From an uncultured Verrucomicrobiota bacterium (lineage in GTDB: Bacteria > Verrucomicrobiota > Verrucomicrobiia > Limisphaerales > UBA9464), in assembly GCA_903916195.1 (NCBI GenBank), contig CAIWVP010000038.1, positions 1 through 45,146 of the forward strand: 45,146 nt of DNA, given 5' to 3'. The position numbers and the translations under genes were made by a program. The notes beneath the pieces were generated by a model. It did no database searches and was not told the origin of the DNA. It worked only from the letters and a program-made list of their open reading frames with translations. Shown piece by piece: positions 17,500-26,721 of this stretch (position 1 is its first letter; each line of letters begins with the position of its first letter).

Positions 17500-19518
17500 T
17501 TACTCCGGGCGCGGCATCTTGTCGGCGAGGCGGATGTATTCCCAGACGGCGCCGATGGTCTTCGGGCCGTCGCCGCCGAGCACGTCGGGCAGCGGGCTCT
17601 TGCCCTCTTCGTCGAAGTAGCCGGGCATCTTGGTGGACGGATCCACTGAGGTCGGCGCCCGCAGCCATCGGCGGAAGTACGCCGGCTGGATGCGGTCGAA
17701 GCTGGTGGCGAGGTTGATGCCCGGCGCCTCGAACACCTGGGTGGCGCCCATCTCGCCGACCGGATGGCAGGACACGCAGGCGAAGCCGCCGTTCGCGCTC
17801 ACCAGCTTCTGGCCGGCTTTGGCGAGGTCCGAGGTGTCGGCTGGCGCCGGATCGGCGGGCGTCTTGGCCGGCAGGCCGGCGATGGTGGCGAGGCCGGTGG
17901 CGAGGTGCTCGGCGTAGGCGGGGAAATTGGGCATCCGCGATTCCAGCCACGGGCGCGGCTTCACCGGATGCGTGCCGGCGATGAACTTGGCCGTCCACTC
18001 GGGCTTGAGCTTGCCGTAGAGCAGTTGGTAGGCGGGGAAGCCCTCGAACTTGCCGTGGCACTCGCGGCAGTTCAGATGCTCGGATTGGCGCGCGAGGAAA
18101 TCGGCGGAGGTGTGGCGCGTGAGCGAAGCGCGGTCCGTGGCGGCGAAGGCGCGTAGGGCGGCCTTTTGCGCCGCGTTGAAGTTGAAGAACGGCGTCTTGT
18201 TCGCCTCGGCCGGTCTTTGGTCGGCGATGCAACCGGAGGTCCACCGGTCGGCGTTCAGTTCGGCGAGCGGCTTGGCGACAAGTTCGGATCTTGCGCCGTC
18301 CAGCGTATGGCAGTTCAGGCAACCCACAGCGGTCACCAGCCGCCGGCCCTTCTCGATCAGTGCGGCGTCGGTGGGGGCGGCTGTGATTTCGGCCTTTTCT
18401 GCCACGGACATCAAGAACTCCGCCAAGTTCTGCGCCTCCTTGGCGGACAGCCTGAAGTCCGGCATCCGGATCCAGGCGAAGTGCTCCTGCGGTTTCTGCA
18501 GGAACGCCGCGAGCGCGCCGGGAGCGAACTTGGCGTTCAACCGCCGATGGGTGATCTGGTGGGGCATCGTCCGCCCGTGTTCCGGAGAATCATGGCACGC
18601 CACACAGTGCAGTTTTTCGAAGAGCGCCTTGCCTTCCTCGACATCGCCCTTGGTGGCTGCGAATGGAGCCGGGCCTTTGAGCGAGGCCAGAAAAGCGGCG
18701 GCCGCCTCCGCTTTGGCGGTCGCGTCCGCACCCAGGAACAGGAACGGCATGGGCCGGGTCTCCCGGGAATGAATCTCGTCCTCGTGCCAAAGCACGGTCA
18801 CGGGGTTGCCCGGCAGATCGTTGGTGATGAATTCCCGTCGGGCGTGGGGATGCTCGATCCAGCGGGCCAACCAATCGAAATTGCGGCGGCCGCCGATGCC
18901 GTCGAAGGCCGGGGCATCCATCGCCAGCTCGGGCATGCCGCCGGGCGTGGTGTGGCACTTGGCGCAGCGGTTCTCCGCGAACAGGTCGCGTCCGCGGCGG
19001 ACGAGCAGCGCCTTCTTCAGGTCGTCGGTCTCGGGATGCGAGAGCTCGGTGAGCGGGATCGGATTGTAGGGGGTCTCCTTGTTCGACCAGAAAAGGCGGA
19101 CGAAGGCGTCGCCGGCCGCGGGCGACTTGAACTCGGCGACGAGGTTGTTCGCGCCCTTGTTGAGGCGGATGCTCTTGCCGGTGACCGGTTTGTCGCCCTC
19201 GCCCTTGCCTTCGAGCACGACGGTGTCGTTGACCGTGAGCTTGAGGTCGCCGTTGAACTCGGCGTGGAAGGTGAAGTCGGCCCGCAGTTCCGCCGCGACC
19301 TGGCCTTTCCACGTGGCGGTGAACGGTCCCGGCGCGAGGAACGGCGTCGCTGGTTGTCCGGCCGGGACGTGCAGCCAGACGTTCTCGGCGACGGACAGAT
19401 CCGTCCCGCCCCCGGCCGCGAAGGTGACCGCGAGACCGGCCGGGTTGTCCGCGGCACGAAGACCCGCGATGGCGGCGGCGAAGAGGAGCGCGAGCAGGGC
19501 AGGGCGGCGTAGCGTCAT
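17500..19518 (-). CDS. Secreted multihaem cytochrome c with N-terminal PA14-like domain
   Basis: The 672-residue exported protein has a signal peptide (LLALLFAAAIAGLRA). A beta-rich region at about 25-165 resembles PA14 (ADFTFHAEFNGDLKLTVND, FVRLFWSN). Five haem c sites follow: CAKCH (~185), CVACH (~302), CLNCH (~398), CRECH (~482) and CVSCH (~579), forming several cytochrome c-like domains in series. It should act in the periplasm as an electron carrier or acceptor for an oxidase or dehydrogenase. The DUF6797-type protein just upstream on the same strand is the obvious donor. The ATG at 19518 is chosen at the signal peptide; the open frame beyond it crosses a repeat. Confidence 0.85.
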   Translation of the reverse strand: MTLRRPALLALLFAAAIAGLRAADNPAGLAVTFAAGGGTDLSVAENVWLHVPAGQPATPFLAPGPFTATWKGQVAAELRADFTFHAEFNGDLKLTVNDTVVLEGKGEGDKPVTGKSIRLNKGANNLVAEFKSPAAGDAFVRLFWSNKETPYNPIPLTELSHPETDDLKKALLVRRGRDLFAENRCAKCHTTPGGMPELAMDAPAFDGIGGRRNFDWLARWIEHPHARREFITNDLPGNPVTVLWHEDEIHSRETRPMPFLFLGADATAKAEAAAAFLASLKGPAPFAATKGDVEEGKALFEKLHCVACHDSPEHGRTMPHQITHRRLNAKFAPGALAAFLQKPQEHFAWIRMPDFRLSAKEAQNLAEFLMSVAEKAEITAAPTDAALIEKGRRLVTAVGCLNCHTLDGARSELVAKPLAELNADRWTSGCIADQRPAEANKTPFFNFNAAQKAALRAFAATDRASLTRHTSADFLARQSEHLNCRECHGKFEGFPAYQLLYGKLKPEWTAKFIAGTHPVKPRPWLESRMPNFPAYAEHLATGLATIAGLPAKTPADPAPADTSDLAKAGQKLVSANGGFACVSCHPVGEMGATQVFEAPGINLATSFDRIQPAYFRRWLRAPTSVDPSTKMPGYFDEEGKSPLPDVLGGDGPKTIGAVWEYIRLADKMPRPE

Positions 19519-19696
19519 GGCAAATGGACGCCTGGAAGCCTTCGGGGCTTCAGGCGCGGTGGACGGTAAAGAGGAGGTCAAGGGGCCGGCCATCAAAAAG
19601 ACCATAGTGCGCGCCCCGCGGAGATCTCGGGCGGGACGCTGACCCGAGACGGCCACCGTCGGGCCTGCCTCGAAGAACGGACAGAGGGGTTCCTCG

Positions 19697-19740
19697 GGTG
19701 CGATCGGAAGCGGCGGACCCATTTTGCGGAATTGTGCTCT
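19697..19740 (+). repeat. Dispersed 44-bp repeat, copy 2
   Basis: It matches 8492-8534 in the same orientation (38 of 44 aligned positions, core TTTTGCGGA identical). It sits in the 724-bp gap between the cytochrome and dehydrogenase genes, about 90 bases before a transposase remnant. Confidence 0.75.
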
Positions 19741-19831
19741 GTTTCGCTGAGTCGGACTTGGCAGGGCGCGAGGAGATCCGGCGCGCTGGGCGAGGGTGAC
19801 GGCTGCCTCGGCCGGTGCCATGCCCATCGGC

Positions 19832-19985
19832 ATGGACCCGAAGGATGTCTTCGCCTTGGCCTTGGGTTTGGACGGCACGCCATGGACGGTGGTCGGGTTG
19901 CGATCCGACCCGGAGCTCAAGCGCCTGGACATCGAGGTAGATTTCCCTCCGGGAAGCCGCTTGTCGCACCCGGAGAGCGGTCCGT
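19832..19985 (+). pseudogene. N-terminal remnant of an ISL3-like transposase
   Basis: An ATG at 19832 opens a frame reading DPKDVFALALGLDGTPW and RLDIEVDFPPGSRL. This resembles the start of ISL3-family transposases (LGL..PW.V, KRLDI.IDF..GSRF, then a CPxCG zinc motif). Here the zinc motif has become SHPESGP, and similarity stops after about 50 codons. No catalytic domain or terminal repeats remain, so it is dead. Family call is from memory of the motif, moderately sure. Confidence 0.5.
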
Positions 19986-20152
19986 GCGGCTCGGTGATCG
20001 GCGGCCATGGCATCTGGGGCGGGTCCGTCTCCGAGCAGGCCTCGGCGGCCTCGGTGATCTTGCCACCGGCGTGGTCCATCAGGTCTGCCAATTGCGCCAA
20101 ATCGGCGAGGCCGTCAACCGAGGGACCGTCATCGAGCGGACCGATGTGGTAA

Positions 20153-20182
20153 CGCCGCAGCACCCGATAGGATGCTGCGGCG
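20153..20182 (-). other. Hairpin downstream of the dehydrogenase gene
   Basis: CGCCGCAGCA (20153-20162) and TGCTGCGGCG (20173-20182) form a perfect 10-bp stem. A second, weaker CCGACCG/CGGTCGG hairpin lies between it and the gene end at 20243. They could protect or end the minus-strand mRNA, though no T-run follows. Confidence 0.4.
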
Positions 20183-20242
20183 TCGTCGCGGGCGTCCGAC
20201 CGACCTTGATGAGGCCGGTCGGCGCGGGGAGTTTTCCGGGGC

Positions 20243-22624
20243 TCAGTTCAGCGAGGCCGCCGTGGTCGGGATCTCATGCACGGTGTGCTGGATCTCCTGT
20301 GCGATGGGGGTGCCGTCCTTGGCCTTGAGGTCCCACTTGATGGATTGCTGCATGACCGGCTTGAAGTCGGCGATGCCGAGCGTGACCGAGAGGCCGTCCG
20401 CGGAGAGCTTGGCCCCGGTGATCTCGAGCGACTCGCGGCCCTTGGCCTTGGGGTCTTTCACCTGCATCTCAGGGGAACCGTAGTTCTCGCTGCGGTTGTA
20501 GTTCCAACGCTTGCCGCTCCAGTTCTGGAGATCGGCGACGGAGGCGGGGTCGAGCGGCTGGCTGAAGGCGAGCTGCACGCCGCCGGGCACGGCCTTCACG
20601 CCGCGGACGGACTGGACCGTCTTGCCGGTGTAGCGCACGCGGTCGAAGCCGGTGATGCGGGCGGCGTTGGACTGCCATTCGCTGAGGCCGGCGATGTAGA
20701 GCTGGCCGTCCTGCGGGTGGAACTTGGCGCGCATGACCGAGCTGGTGAACTTGAGCGGGAACTTCACGACGCCGCCCTGCATGCGGCCGCCGGAGATCTT
20801 CTCCTTCATGACGAGGAAGAGGCTGGATTTGCCGTAGGACTCGTGGAGCAGCTCGCCCTTGTACGGTCCCCACTTGTCGCTGGTGACCCAGATCTGGCCG
20901 CCGCCGGAGTTGTCATAATCGTTGTGCGAGAGCCAGGCGAGGGGCGGGGTCCAGGAATCGGCGAGCGCCTTCGGGGTGAGCTTGTTCACGACGCCGAGGA
21001 AGCCGCCGGGCTTGACCCAGTTGATGGGCGTGGAGGGGACCCAGGTGCCCTCGTTGTCGGAGGTGGTGACCTGGCCGTCGCCGCGGACGCCGATGCCGTT
21101 CGGGGCGCGGACGCCGCGGGCGATGATCTCGAGCTTCTTGCCGTCGGGGCTGAGCTTGAACACGCAACCGGCGTGCGAGCAGACAGAGCCGTTGCCCTGC
21201 GAGGCCTTCTGGTCGCCGAAGCCGCGGCCGCCGCCGTTCACCGGGTTGGCCTTGGCGAAGTAGAAGTTGCCGGCGTCGTCGCGCTGGAGGTCGAACAAGA
21301 ACTCGTGGAAGCCCTCGGTCGACATGTAGTCGTTGTTGAAGTTCTCGTACACGTCGGCCTCGCCGTCGCCGTTGAGGTCGCGGTAGCGGGTGATCTGGTC
21401 GCGGCCGCTGGTGTAGATGACATCGTCGACGATCACCAGGCCGAGGGTCTCGTATTGGCCGGAGGCGTAGCGCGTCCAGACGAGGTCCTGGAGCTTGTCG
21501 TCGATGCCGGAGACGATCCAGACGTCGCCGTCATGCGTGCAGAACGCGGCGCGCTTGCCGTCGCGGAAGAAGTCGAAGCCGGCGAAGCGCACGCGGCGCT
21601 TCCACGGGTTGCTCTCCGGCGTGCCGAGGGTGTCGGTCACGTAGGCGCCGTCGGGCGTCGCGCTGGTCGCGAGCATCCCGGTGCGCTTGATGGACTCGGT
21701 CCAGCGGCGAGGGCCGCCTTTGCTGAAGTCCTTGAGCGCGGGGGCGCCGGCGGCGAGCGTGTCGAACTTGCCCTTGGCCGACTCCGGCCCGTTCCAGACC
21801 ACGACCTTGAAGGTGGACGCCTTCGTGCCCTTGGGGACGACGAGGCTCACATGGCCGTCCGCGGCCTTGAGCTTGACGCCTTCGGGCAGGCCGATGCCGG
21901 CGATCTTGGTGACGGTGCCGTTGCTGGAGAAGGTGAGCGCGCCGTCCTGGACCGCGGGCGCGGAGCCATCGATGTCGGCGACGAGCACGGAGAACGTCTG
22001 CGGGACCTTGCGGGACTTGAAGAAGAGGAAGCCCTTCTCCGGCGCATCGATGTGGAACGTGCGGGTGAAGGCGACCTGGCCGTCGGCCGCGGTGCTGCCC
22101 GGTTGCTCGCTGACCTTGGTGCCGCCGGCGACGGTGTAGGTGAGCAGCACGTCCATGCCGTCCACGCGCAGGCCGTCCCAGTGGGCGACGTTCTTGTCCA
22201 TCGGACCGAAGGGCTCGGTGCGGGTGTCCACGAACTTGCCGGCGGCATCGGCGACGCCGGGGACCTTCGCGGTGCCGAACTTCTGCTCGCCGACGATGCC
22301 GGGATGGTTTCCGTGCGAGCCGTCGAACGCGACGCCCCTGGTGGTGATGAAACCGCCGGTCCAGCCCGCCGCCATGCGGCAGAGATCGGTGTCGAAGAGC
22401 ACCGCCGAATCGTTGCCGACGCGGATGGCGAGGCCCTTCATGGCGGTGTTGCCGGCCGGGGCCTTGGCGGAGATGCAGGCGCCTTGGAACGGGAAATCGT
22501 CCGGCAGCATCTGGAATTTGGCGTCCTTGCCATCTTGGGCGAGGGCGATGTTCGTCGCCAAGGCGAGCGCGGCCGCACCGGCGGTCGCCCAGGCCCGGGC
22601 GGGGGAGTGGTTCGTTGCTTGCAT
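20243..22624 (-). CDS. Secreted DUF6797-type dehydrogenase with beta-propeller
   Basis: The 793-residue exported protein has a signal peptide (ALALATNIALAQ). An N-terminal domain at about 35-280 (GLAIRVGNDSAVLFDTDLC) resembles DUF6797. A long propeller-like part follows, with repeated blades such as GDVWIVSGIDD, LVIVDDVIYTSGRDQITRY, DLNGDGEADVYENF and NGIGVRGDGQVTTSDNEG. Related proteins are annotated membrane-bound or PQQ-type dehydrogenases in Verrucomicrobia and Planctomycetes, usually near cytochromes c. The substrate, probably a sugar or alcohol, is unknown. It likely passes electrons to the pentahaem protein downstream, 724 bases away. The ATG at 22624 is chosen from the signal peptide. 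Confidence 0.8.
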   Translation of the reverse strand: MQATNHSPARAWATAGAAALALATNIALAQDGKDAKFQMLPDDFPFQGACISAKAPAGNTAMKGLAIRVGNDSAVLFDTDLCRMAAGWTGGFITTRGVAFDGSHGNHPGIVGEQKFGTAKVPGVADAAGKFVDTRTEPFGPMDKNVAHWDGLRVDGMDVLLTYTVAGGTKVSEQPGSTAADGQVAFTRTFHIDAPEKGFLFFKSRKVPQTFSVLVADIDGSAPAVQDGALTFSSNGTVTKIAGIGLPEGVKLKAADGHVSLVVPKGTKASTFKVVVWNGPESAKGKFDTLAAGAPALKDFSKGGPRRWTESIKRTGMLATSATPDGAYVTDTLGTPESNPWKRRVRFAGFDFFRDGKRAAFCTHDGDVWIVSGIDDKLQDLVWTRYASGQYETLGLVIVDDVIYTSGRDQITRYRDLNGDGEADVYENFNNDYMSTEGFHEFLFDLQRDDAGNFYFAKANPVNGGGRGFGDQKASQGNGSVCSHAGCVFKLSPDGKKLEIIARGVRAPNGIGVRGDGQVTTSDNEGTWVPSTPINWVKPGGFLGVVNKLTPKALADSWTPPLAWLSHNDYDNSGGGQIWVTSDKWGPYKGELLHESYGKSSLFLVMKEKISGGRMQGGVVKFPLKFTSSVMRAKFHPQDGQLYIAGLSEWQSNAARITGFDRVRYTGKTVQSVRGVKAVPGGVQLAFSQPLDPASVADLQNWSGKRWNYNRSENYGSPEMQVKDPKAKGRESLEITGAKLSADGLSVTLGIADFKPVMQQSIKWDLKAKDGTPIAQEIQHTVHEIPTTAASLN

Positions 22625-22856
22625 GATCAGAATGGAAATTGTGTGCCGGCGTCGCGCCGCCGCGTCCAGAGTCAAAACTGGTTCTTCCCGTTTTTCTGGC
22701 CCGGCGGGGCCCGGACCGACCCTCGCAGACGCCCGGCCCGCGGGCCGCATTCGATCCACCGTCCCGCCGCCGGCGGCACGGTGCCGTGATCGCGGTCGTC
22801 CGCCAAAACCGTTGCCGCCTTCCGAGCCGGTCACGTAGCTTCCCGCGACTTCGACC

Positions 22857-23729
22857 ATGAAGATCTACATCGACGGGCAATTCTACAGCGAGGCGGACGC
22901 CAAGATCTCCGTCTTCGACCACGGTCTCCTCTACGGTGACGGTGTCTTCGAAGGCATCCGGATGTACCACAACCGCGTCTTCAAGCTCCGCGAGCACATC
23001 GAGCGGCTCTTCTGGTCGGCCAAGGCGCTCCTGCTCGAGATCCCGATGACGCCGCAGGAGCTGATCGACGCCACCGTCGAGACCTGCCGGCAGAACGGTC
23101 TTCGCGACGGCTACATCCGCCTGCTCGTCACCCGCGGCAAGGGCACGCTCGGCCTCGACCCGCGCCGCTGCCCGAAGGCGTCGGTCATCATCATCGCCAG
23201 CACGATCCAGCTCTATCCCGAGAAGTATTATCAGGAAGGCCTGACCATCGTGACCGTGCCGACCACGCGGAACCTGGTGAACTCGGTGAACCCGGCGATC
23301 AAGTCGCTGAACTATCTCAACAACATCCTCGCGCGCATCGAGGCGAACAACGCCGGCGTCGAGGAGGCCATCATGCTGAACAGCGACGGCTTCGTGGCCG
23401 AGTGCACGGGCGACAACGTGTTCATCGTGCAGAAGGGCAAGCTCTTCACCCCGCCGCTCAGCGCCGGAGCGCTCTACGGCATCACGCGCAACACGGTGCT
23501 CGACGCCGCGCGCGAACTGGGGATCCCGGCCGCCGAGCCGCAGCTCACCCGCTACGACGTCTACATCGCCGACGAGATGTTCCTCACCGGCACCGCCGCG
23601 GAGATGGTGCCGGTGGTGAAGGTCGATGGCCGCGTCATCGGCGATGGCAAGCCCGGCCCGGTGACCGCGAAGCTGCTCGCCGCCTTCCGCGAGAAGACCA
23701 AGACCGACGGCGAAGTGATCTTCCCCTGA
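22857..23729 (+). CDS. ilvE: Branched-chain amino acid aminotransferase (class IV)
   Basis: The 290-residue PLP enzyme matches the short IlvE type: DHGLLYGDGVFEGIRMY (residues 21-37), the PLP-binding Lys149 in NPAIKSLNYLNN, EEAIMLNSDGFVAEC, and TGTAAEMVPV near the C-terminus. It transfers amino groups between glutamate and leucine, isoleucine and valine keto acids. D-amino-acid transaminase or aminodeoxychorismate lyase are fold relatives, but GIRMY and the overall match favour IlvE. It is divergent from the dehydrogenase gene across 232 bases without a clear promoter, and converges on the YfhO-like gene. Confidence 0.92.
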   Translation: MKIYIDGQFYSEADAKISVFDHGLLYGDGVFEGIRMYHNRVFKLREHIERLFWSAKALLLEIPMTPQELIDATVETCRQNGLRDGYIRLLVTRGKGTLGLDPRRCPKASVIIIASTIQLYPEKYYQEGLTIVTVPTTRNLVNSVNPAIKSLNYLNNILARIEANNAGVEEAIMLNSDGFVAECTGDNVFIVQKGKLFTPPLSAGALYGITRNTVLDAARELGIPAAEPQLTRYDVYIADEMFLTGTAAEMVPVVKVDGRVIGDGKPGPVTAKLLAAFREKTKTDGEVIFP

Positions 23730-23738
23730 TCCCGCGGG

Positions 23739-23767
23739 CCCGCGAAGGGCGGGGCGCCGTTCGCGGG
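23739..23767. terminator. Possible bidirectional hairpin between convergent genes
   Basis: CCCGCGAA (23739-23746) pairs with TTCGCGGG (23760-23767) in the 57-bp gap between ilvE and the minus-strand YfhO-like gene. There is no T-run, so termination is only suggested. Confidence 0.4.
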
Positions 23768-23786
23768 ACCCTCGCGACGGGTCCGG

Positions 23787-26000
23787 TCACGCGGATCGTC
23801 GGCGTGGCATCGCGGCGCAGAGCGCGGTGCCCCCGATGCCGGCGAGCATCGCGAGGAGCCCGGAGGTCAGGTCGGTCGGTCGGTACCGGAACTCGATGAG
23901 GCGGCTGCCCGGAGGAACCGCGATGGTGGCGAAGCACGGCGGTGCCGGCCGGAGCACGGCCTCCTTGCCGTCGACCTGCACCCGCCATCCGGGATACTGG
24001 GTGTCGGTCCAGACCAGGGTGCCGGCCTGGGGCGTGATGAAGGCCAAGCGGAACGCGCCGAGCCCGAGCTGGGTGAAATCCGGTCGCGCCGGTCGTCCGT
24101 CTTCCCACAGGAAACGCCCGCCACCGGTGGCCGCGATGAATCTCCCGTCCGCATAGACCGCGTCGCCGCACCGGGCGAGCAACGGATCGCGGATCGCATC
24201 GGGCAGTTCCGCCAATGCCTTCGGATGGAGCGCGGAATATCCACGGAGCGTCCGGACGCCGAGCAGATGACCGAGCGCGCCGGGGAAGAGGGTCTGCGTC
24301 ATCCGCGGTTCCGGCTCCCACAAGCGTCCGCCGCCGGCCGCGAGCGCCGAGGCCACCTGTCGCTGTGCCGGTGTCCCGGCCTGGATCTTTTGCCAGAGCG
24401 CCATCTCGTGCCGCGGGATGTAGCGGCCGGCGAAGAGCAGCAGCGGCGCGAGGTTCAAGGCGAGCGTCGCGTGCCAGAGGAGCGGCTTCGCCCGCCACGC
24501 CGGACGAAGCAGCAGCGCGGCCAACATCACCCAACCGGCCGCCGCGAGGAGCGCTTCCGGATCGGCGAACGAGATCTCGGCCGGGAACCGTCCCAGCTGC
24601 GCCGCGCGCAGGGCAGGGGCCTCGCCGAGCGCGGAACCGGCGGACCGCTTCGCGAGCATCGCGCCGACGCGTTCCTGGGCCTTCGGCCAGACCCCGTAGG
24701 CGAGCGCGTGCGTGGCCAGGGTGATCCCCAGCAACCATGCCAGGACGAGCCGGCCCGCCCGCGGCCAGGCGCGCGGGTCGTTCCGCAGGCGGTCGAGCCC
24801 GTGCGCGCCCATCACCACCAGGCCGATGACGGCGAGGCCCGCGGCGCGCGGATAGAGCAGGTTCACCAACGGCGTGGCGAGGACCGCGAAGTAGGCCGCG
24901 CCCATCCACAACCCGGCGCGGACCGGCGTGGACAGGCCGAGCTTCCGGTCGCGTCCGAGCGTGGCGAGCCACGCGCCGCCGAGCACCGCCGTGCCGGCGA
25001 ACAAGCGGAAGCCGAGGGCGAACTGCCCGGCCAGCTTGCTTGCGTCGAGCGTCTGGAAGGTGCCGAGCGCCCACGGATGGCCCATCCCGACCAGCGACAG
25101 CGCCGCGGCGAGCCACGGTTTCGTCGGCACACCGACATCCGTGTGGCGGACGTTCTGCCGGAAGAACTCGATCTCGGCGGCCAACACCGGCGCCGCCAGG
25201 CAGGCGCCGAGCAGGATGCCCGGTGCGAGCGGTCGGAGAGCCTTGGCCCATCCCGCCGGTCGGCCGCCGCCATATCCGGCGACCAGCGCGCCGAGGAAGA
25301 GCGGGAGGTAGGTATGCGATTGCAGGTTGCCGGCGTAGAACACGGCGGCGGTGGCGAGGGCGGTCCCGGCGACGGCGCGCCGGGAGCCGGTCTCCCACGC
25401 ATGATGGAACGCGAGCCAGAGCCACGGATACCAAGCGAACGAGGCGGGCACCCATGGATGGCCGAACTTCACGACCTGGCAGCCGGCGAATTCCCACGCC
25501 AACGCCAGCCAGAACGGCAGCGGCGACCCGATGCCGAGCCGCCGGAGGAGCAGGAACATGCCGGTGCCGGCGACGACGAAGTGCAGGATGCGCGTCCAGT
25601 TGTAGGCCGGTTCGAACGGCAGGACCGCGTAGCACAGCCACCGCACCGGATCGGTCCCGTTGACGTGCGCATCGGCCAAGAGCGGGCGACCGCCGTAGGT
25701 GTACGGGTCCCACCACGGCACCTCGCCGCGCTGGATCGCCGCGTGGAGGGTGCGCTGCAACGGCAGGTCGTAGACGAGCTGGTCGAGGATGTAGTGGTTG
25801 TCCGGGACCGCGCGTGACGGGTCGACCACCTTGAACTCCGACAGGAGGGCGGGAGCGATATCCAGCGGCGCCAAAAGCGAGCCGCCCCAGAGCGCGTCCC
25901 GGAACAGGAGCAGCGCCAGCAGCAACTGCACCGCCAAGAACCCGGCGAGCGCGCGGCCGGTCGGACCACTGCGGGTGTCCGCGGGCGTGTTCATCGGCAT
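23787..26000 (-). CDS. Large polytopic membrane protein, YfhO-like
   Basis: The 737-residue protein has an N-terminal helix (LAGFLAVQLLLALLLFRDALW) and a loop with DPYTYGGRPLLAD. About a dozen further hydrophobic segments follow, then a C-terminal soluble part with TDTQYPGWRVQVDGKEA and VPPGSRLIEFRYRP, the Yp-GW..vDG signature seen in YfhO proteins. YfhO is a GT-C-fold family linked to glycosylation of cell-wall polymers. It is the last gene of a four-gene operon: the ATG at 26000 lies one base after the methyltransferase stop codon. A membrane glycosyltransferase using a polyprenyl-linked sugar is likely but inferred. Confidence 0.75.
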   Translation of the reverse strand: MPMNTPADTRSGPTGRALAGFLAVQLLLALLLFRDALWGGSLLAPLDIAPALLSEFKVVDPSRAVPDNHYILDQLVYDLPLQRTLHAAIQRGEVPWWDPYTYGGRPLLADAHVNGTDPVRWLCYAVLPFEPAYNWTRILHFVVAGTGMFLLLRRLGIGSPLPFWLALAWEFAGCQVVKFGHPWVPASFAWYPWLWLAFHHAWETGSRRAVAGTALATAAVFYAGNLQSHTYLPLFLGALVAGYGGGRPAGWAKALRPLAPGILLGACLAAPVLAAEIEFFRQNVRHTDVGVPTKPWLAAALSLVGMGHPWALGTFQTLDASKLAGQFALGFRLFAGTAVLGGAWLATLGRDRKLGLSTPVRAGLWMGAAYFAVLATPLVNLLYPRAAGLAVIGLVVMGAHGLDRLRNDPRAWPRAGRLVLAWLLGITLATHALAYGVWPKAQERVGAMLAKRSAGSALGEAPALRAAQLGRFPAEISFADPEALLAAAGWVMLAALLLRPAWRAKPLLWHATLALNLAPLLLFAGRYIPRHEMALWQKIQAGTPAQRQVASALAAGGGRLWEPEPRMTQTLFPGALGHLLGVRTLRGYSALHPKALAELPDAIRDPLLARCGDAVYADGRFIAATGGGRFLWEDGRPARPDFTQLGLGAFRLAFITPQAGTLVWTDTQYPGWRVQVDGKEAVLRPAPPCFATIAVPPGSRLIEFRYRPTDLTSGLLAMLAGIGGTALCAAMPRRRSA

Positions 26001-26001
26001 C

Positions 26002-26721
26002 CTATCCGGCGCGACCGACCGCGAGCAGGCTCTGTCCGAACGGCGGTCGGCAGAGGCGCGACTCGAGCGTGTGGACGACGGGGAAGATGGCGCGGTCGAA
26101 GAAGCGGACCTCCCGCGTCTCGAAGGTGCGCTTGCGGCGGAGGCAGAAGTTCAGCCACCAGGCGAAGTAGCCGATGCAGTTGAAATAGCTGAGCCGTTCC
26201 ACGGTGAACCCCGCGGCGGTGAGCTTGCGCCGCAGTTCCGGCTTCGTGTAGCGGCGGAAGTGGCCGAAATCCTTGTCGATCGGCGCGTAGATCTCCGGGC
26301 GGGCCGGGATGAAGAGGCAGACCCGGCCGCGCCGGTCGGCGAGCAAGCCGTGCCAAGCCTTGAGTTCCGCTGCGTCGTGCTCGATGTGCTCGAGCACGTT
26401 GATGGCGACGATCGCGTCCCATCCGGTCCGCTCCGGGAGGTCCGAGACGATGCCTTCGACCAGGCGCGTCGCCGGGTTGTCCCGCCGGAACGCGGCGTGG
26501 AACCGGGCATCGGGCTCGACCGCGACGAGGTCCTCGACGCCGGGAAGGGCGCGGAACACCGAGGTCATCTGGCCGATGCCGGCACCGACCTCGACGACCT
26601 TGCCGCGGAGCGCCGGAGCGAACTCCTCGGCGAGCGCGGCCCGGTAGTTCTTGGCCTCGGCCAACGCGGCGAACTCGAAGTCCGCCGTCGCCGCGGTCGT
26701 GTTGACGCCGGAGGTCGTCAT
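26002..26721 (-). CDS. Class I SAM-dependent methyltransferase
   Basis: The 239-residue protein has motif [13 protein letters not shown] (residues 42-53), an acidic residue after beta-2 ([10 protein letters not shown]) and motif [17 protein letters not shown], a Rossmann methyltransferase. A hydrophobic-aromatic segment near 190 ([13 protein letters not shown]) may contact the membrane. Its ATG overlaps the preceding glycosyltransferase stop as ATGA. Next to a GT2 and a membrane glycosyltransferase, it probably methylates a glycolipid, quinone-like lipid or sugar. Confidence 0.85.
   Translation of the reverse strand: MTTSGVNTTAATADFEFAALAEAKNYRAALAEEFAPALRGKVVEVGAGIGQMTSVFRALPGVEDLVAVEPDARFHAAFRRDNPATRLVEGIVSDLPERTGWDAIVAINVLEHIEHDAAELKAWHGLLADRRGRVCLFIPARPEIYAPIDKDFGHFRRYTKPELRRKLTAAGFTVERLSYFNCIGYFAWWLNFCLRRKRTFETREVRFFDRAIFPVVHTLESRLCRPPFGQSLLAVGRAG

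Noticed and set aside
20276-22789. 837-codon plus-strand open frame
   Set aside because: It is antisense to the dehydrogenase gene and has the same monotonous Val/Gly/Asp/Ala/Leu composition with no domain.
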